From positions 434,001-498,000 of the forward strand of contig NZ_JAPEPJ010000001.1 in NCBI RefSeq assembly GCF_026340255.1: a stretch of 64,000 bases of DNA, read 5' to 3'. Origin of the DNA: Streptomyces sp. NBC_01408. GTDB taxonomy: Bacteria; Actinomycetota; Actinomycetes; Streptomycetales; Streptomycetaceae. The notes beneath the pieces are model-generated. The model was not told the DNA's origin and ran no database searches. It saw only the letters and a program-made list of their open reading frames with translations. Every line of letters starts with the position of its first letter. Position 1 is the first letter of the stretch. Positions 62,871-64,000 of this stretch are shown here, piece after piece. The translations under genes and the position numbers were made by a program.

Positions 62871-62908
62871 AAAGGCCGCGCCCCCGGATCCCGGGGTGCG
62901 CGGCCTTT
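62871..62908. terminator. Bidirectional terminator
   Basis: AAAGGCCGCGC / GCGCGGCCTTT, 11-bp stem flanking a second GC-rich palindrome (CCCCGGATCCCGGGG), with T and A tracts at the two ends. It separates the convergent nitroreductase and DUF4245 genes. Confidence 0.9.
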
Positions 62909-62947
62909 CCCGTGCACGGCTGTCGCGACGCGCAGGGCCTGCTTGCC

Positions 62948-63475
62948 CTACTTGCCCTGCTTGAACTCCAGCGCCGCCGCGAGCACGCCCAGCTGCTCGA
63001 AGGGGGCCGTCCCGGCGACGACCGTGACGTAGCCCTGCTCCTGGCGCACGAGGGCGTCGTACTTCTCGCCCTCCCAGCGCTCCCAGGTCTGGTCGCCGAC
63101 CTGCTGCGTCCGGCCGGTGGCCTCCGCCCGCTGGGTGAGCTTGCCGATGTTCTTGGCGGAGGCGTCGCTGGACTGCTCCACCGCCACGTACTGCTTCTCC
63201 GGGTCGAGGAAGCCCAGGTGCCAGCCGTCGGCGTTCTTGCGGTCGTACGAGACCGAGGTCGCCCGCCAGTCCGGGGCGAGCCCCACGGGCACGGCGACGG
63301 GATACGGCGCGGCGCGCCGGGCCGTGGTCGTCTCCACCCGGTAGTCGACCGTCCGCGTCGGGTCGGCCTTGTCGTCGTGCGGGATGAACATGTAGATCCC
63401 CGCGACGACGAGCCCGATCACCGCCAGTGAGCGGACCATGTCCAGAACCGTCTGCTTGCCCTTCATATTCGCCAC
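62948..63475 (-). CDS. DUF4245 membrane protein
   Basis: A 175-aa protein with one N-terminal helix ([21 protein letters not shown]) and an external domain ([21 protein letters not shown]...[18 protein letters not shown]...WERWEG). This is the DUF4245 family that sits beside glpX in many actinomycetes. Function unknown. Divergent from glpX. Confidence 0.88.
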   Translation of the reverse strand: MANMKGKQTVLDMVRSLAVIGLVVAGIYMFIPHDDKADPTRTVDYRVETTTARRAAPYPVAVPVGLAPDWRATSVSYDRKNADGWHLGFLDPEKQYVAVEQSSDASAKNIGKLTQRAEATGRTQQVGDQTWERWEGEKYDALVRQEQGYVTVVAGTAPFEQLGVLAAALEFKQGK

Positions 63476-63679
63476 GGCACCATCGTCCCGTATCGCCGCG
63501 GGCGATCACCGCCGGGGTCCCCGCGGCGCGGGCACCCGGAGGGCAAGACGTCCGCTCAGGCCAATCGGCTGACCGATATTCCGCTCATACGTGACCCGCC
63601 CTGCTCAATATGTCGACGTACCGATAGAGTTCCAGCACCCTCACATCCCGGCCGTCGTCGTACAGAAAGGTGCGCTCCG
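63476..63679. promoter_or_regulatory. Divergent promoter region of glpX and DUF4245 gene
   Basis: A 204-bp gap. An AT-richer stretch at about 63565-63625 (CCGATATTCCGC, CTCAATATGTCG, TACCGATAGAG) is the likely glpX promoter zone. GAAAGG at 63665 is its Shine-Dalgarno sequence. Confidence 0.45.
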
Positions 63680-64000
63680 ATGACCGAGCACAACCTGCCG
63701 CCCCAGCTCGTAGTCTCTCCGGAGGCCCCCGACCGCAATCTCGCCCTGGAACTCGTCCGCGTGACCGAGGCCGCAGCCATGGCCGCCGGCCGCTGGGTCG
63801 GGCGCGGTGACAAGCTCGGCGCCGACGGCGCCGCGGTCAACGCGATGCGGACCCTGATCTCCACCGTCTCGATGAACGGCGTCGTCGTCATCGGCGAGGG
63901 CGAGAAGGACGAAGCCCCGATGCTCTTCAACGGCGAGCGGGTCGGCGACGGCACCGGCGCCGAGGTCGACATCGCCGTGGACCCGATCGACGGCACCACC
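63680..64000 (+). CDS. glpX: Class II fructose-1,6-bisphosphatase GlpX, C-terminus beyond window
   Basis: The first 107 residues only. [45 protein letters not shown], then [11 protein letters not shown] and DPIDGTT, metal- and phosphate-binding motifs of GlpX. It makes fructose 6-phosphate in gluconeogenesis. Intact up to the window edge. It is the last gene seen. Confidence 0.93.
   Translation, partial: MTEHNLPPQLVVSPEAPDRNLALELVRVTEAAAMAAGRWVGRGDKLGADGAAVNAMRTLISTVSMNGVVVIGEGEKDEAPMLFNGERVGDGTGAEVDIAVDPIDGTT

Overview
The window is a high-GC, gene-dense piece of an actinomycete chromosome and almost certainly comes from Streptomyces. Supporting signs are the strong G/C bias at codon third positions, frequent GTG starts, the mycothiol deacetylase MshB, two adjacent five-gene oligopeptide ABC operons of the BldK type next to typA, a polyphosphate glucokinase, a PP2C/HATPase signalling pair and many lipoproteins with an LAATAC-type lipobox. 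Most of the window is conserved core chromosome. No rRNA, tRNA, CRISPR array, transposase or integrase was seen.

Layout. 1-5.9 kb: dapC (cut by the left edge) and fdxA on the minus strand, a divergent GNAT/SirB1-type transglutaminase pair, a repeat-filled gap, and a proline-rich membrane-anchored PG_binding_4-like protein. 6-7.6 kb: mshB in a tight cluster with two small membrane proteins. 7.9-20.7 kb: two complete oligopeptide ABC operons (binding lipoprotein, two permeases, two ATPases) with a GNAT gene between them. 21-25.7 kb: typA and a large atypical binding lipoprotein. 26-30 kb: a small coiled-coil protein, then a succinate dehydrogenase operon whose membrane subunit carries a Cys-His cluster like that of mycobacterial Sdh1. 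30-37 kb: a Ser/Thr kinase with a long low-complexity linker and a PQQ-type propeller, a TPM-domain protein and PspA. 37-43.8 kb: a PAS-GAF-PP2C-HATPase phosphatase, a lone HATPase, a Nudix hydrolase, a SPOR peptide, a HutC-type GntR regulator and a DUF4190/septum-formation membrane protein. 44-52 kb: a subtilase, a threonine-synthase-like enzyme, a PEP-mutase-family enzyme, a DMT exporter, and a cluster of two paralogous secreted esterases with a translationally coupled trypsin-like protease. 52.4-54.9 kb: an accessory patch with two toxin-antitoxin pairs and a two-repeat ABM-like protein. 54.9-64 kb: ychF, a DUF6542 protein, ppgK, ispH, an APC permease, a large inverted repeat, xseA-xseB, a nitroreductase-family gene, a DUF4245 protein and the start of glpX.

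The least ordinary stretch is 52.4-54.9 kb. Three short modules (phd-relE, yefM-yoeB, ABM gene) each end in a related unit: CAGCACGG, a spacer, a GAAGGG...CCCTTC hairpin, then TGACCT. A second copy of the last codons of ychF (FRFNV-stop) sits about 1 kb from the real one, and a 13-bp direct repeat flanks the third module. This looks like a cassette-type or site-specific insertion array at the 3' end of ychF that carries no recombinase of its own. That reading is inference; the repeats themselves are directly visible.
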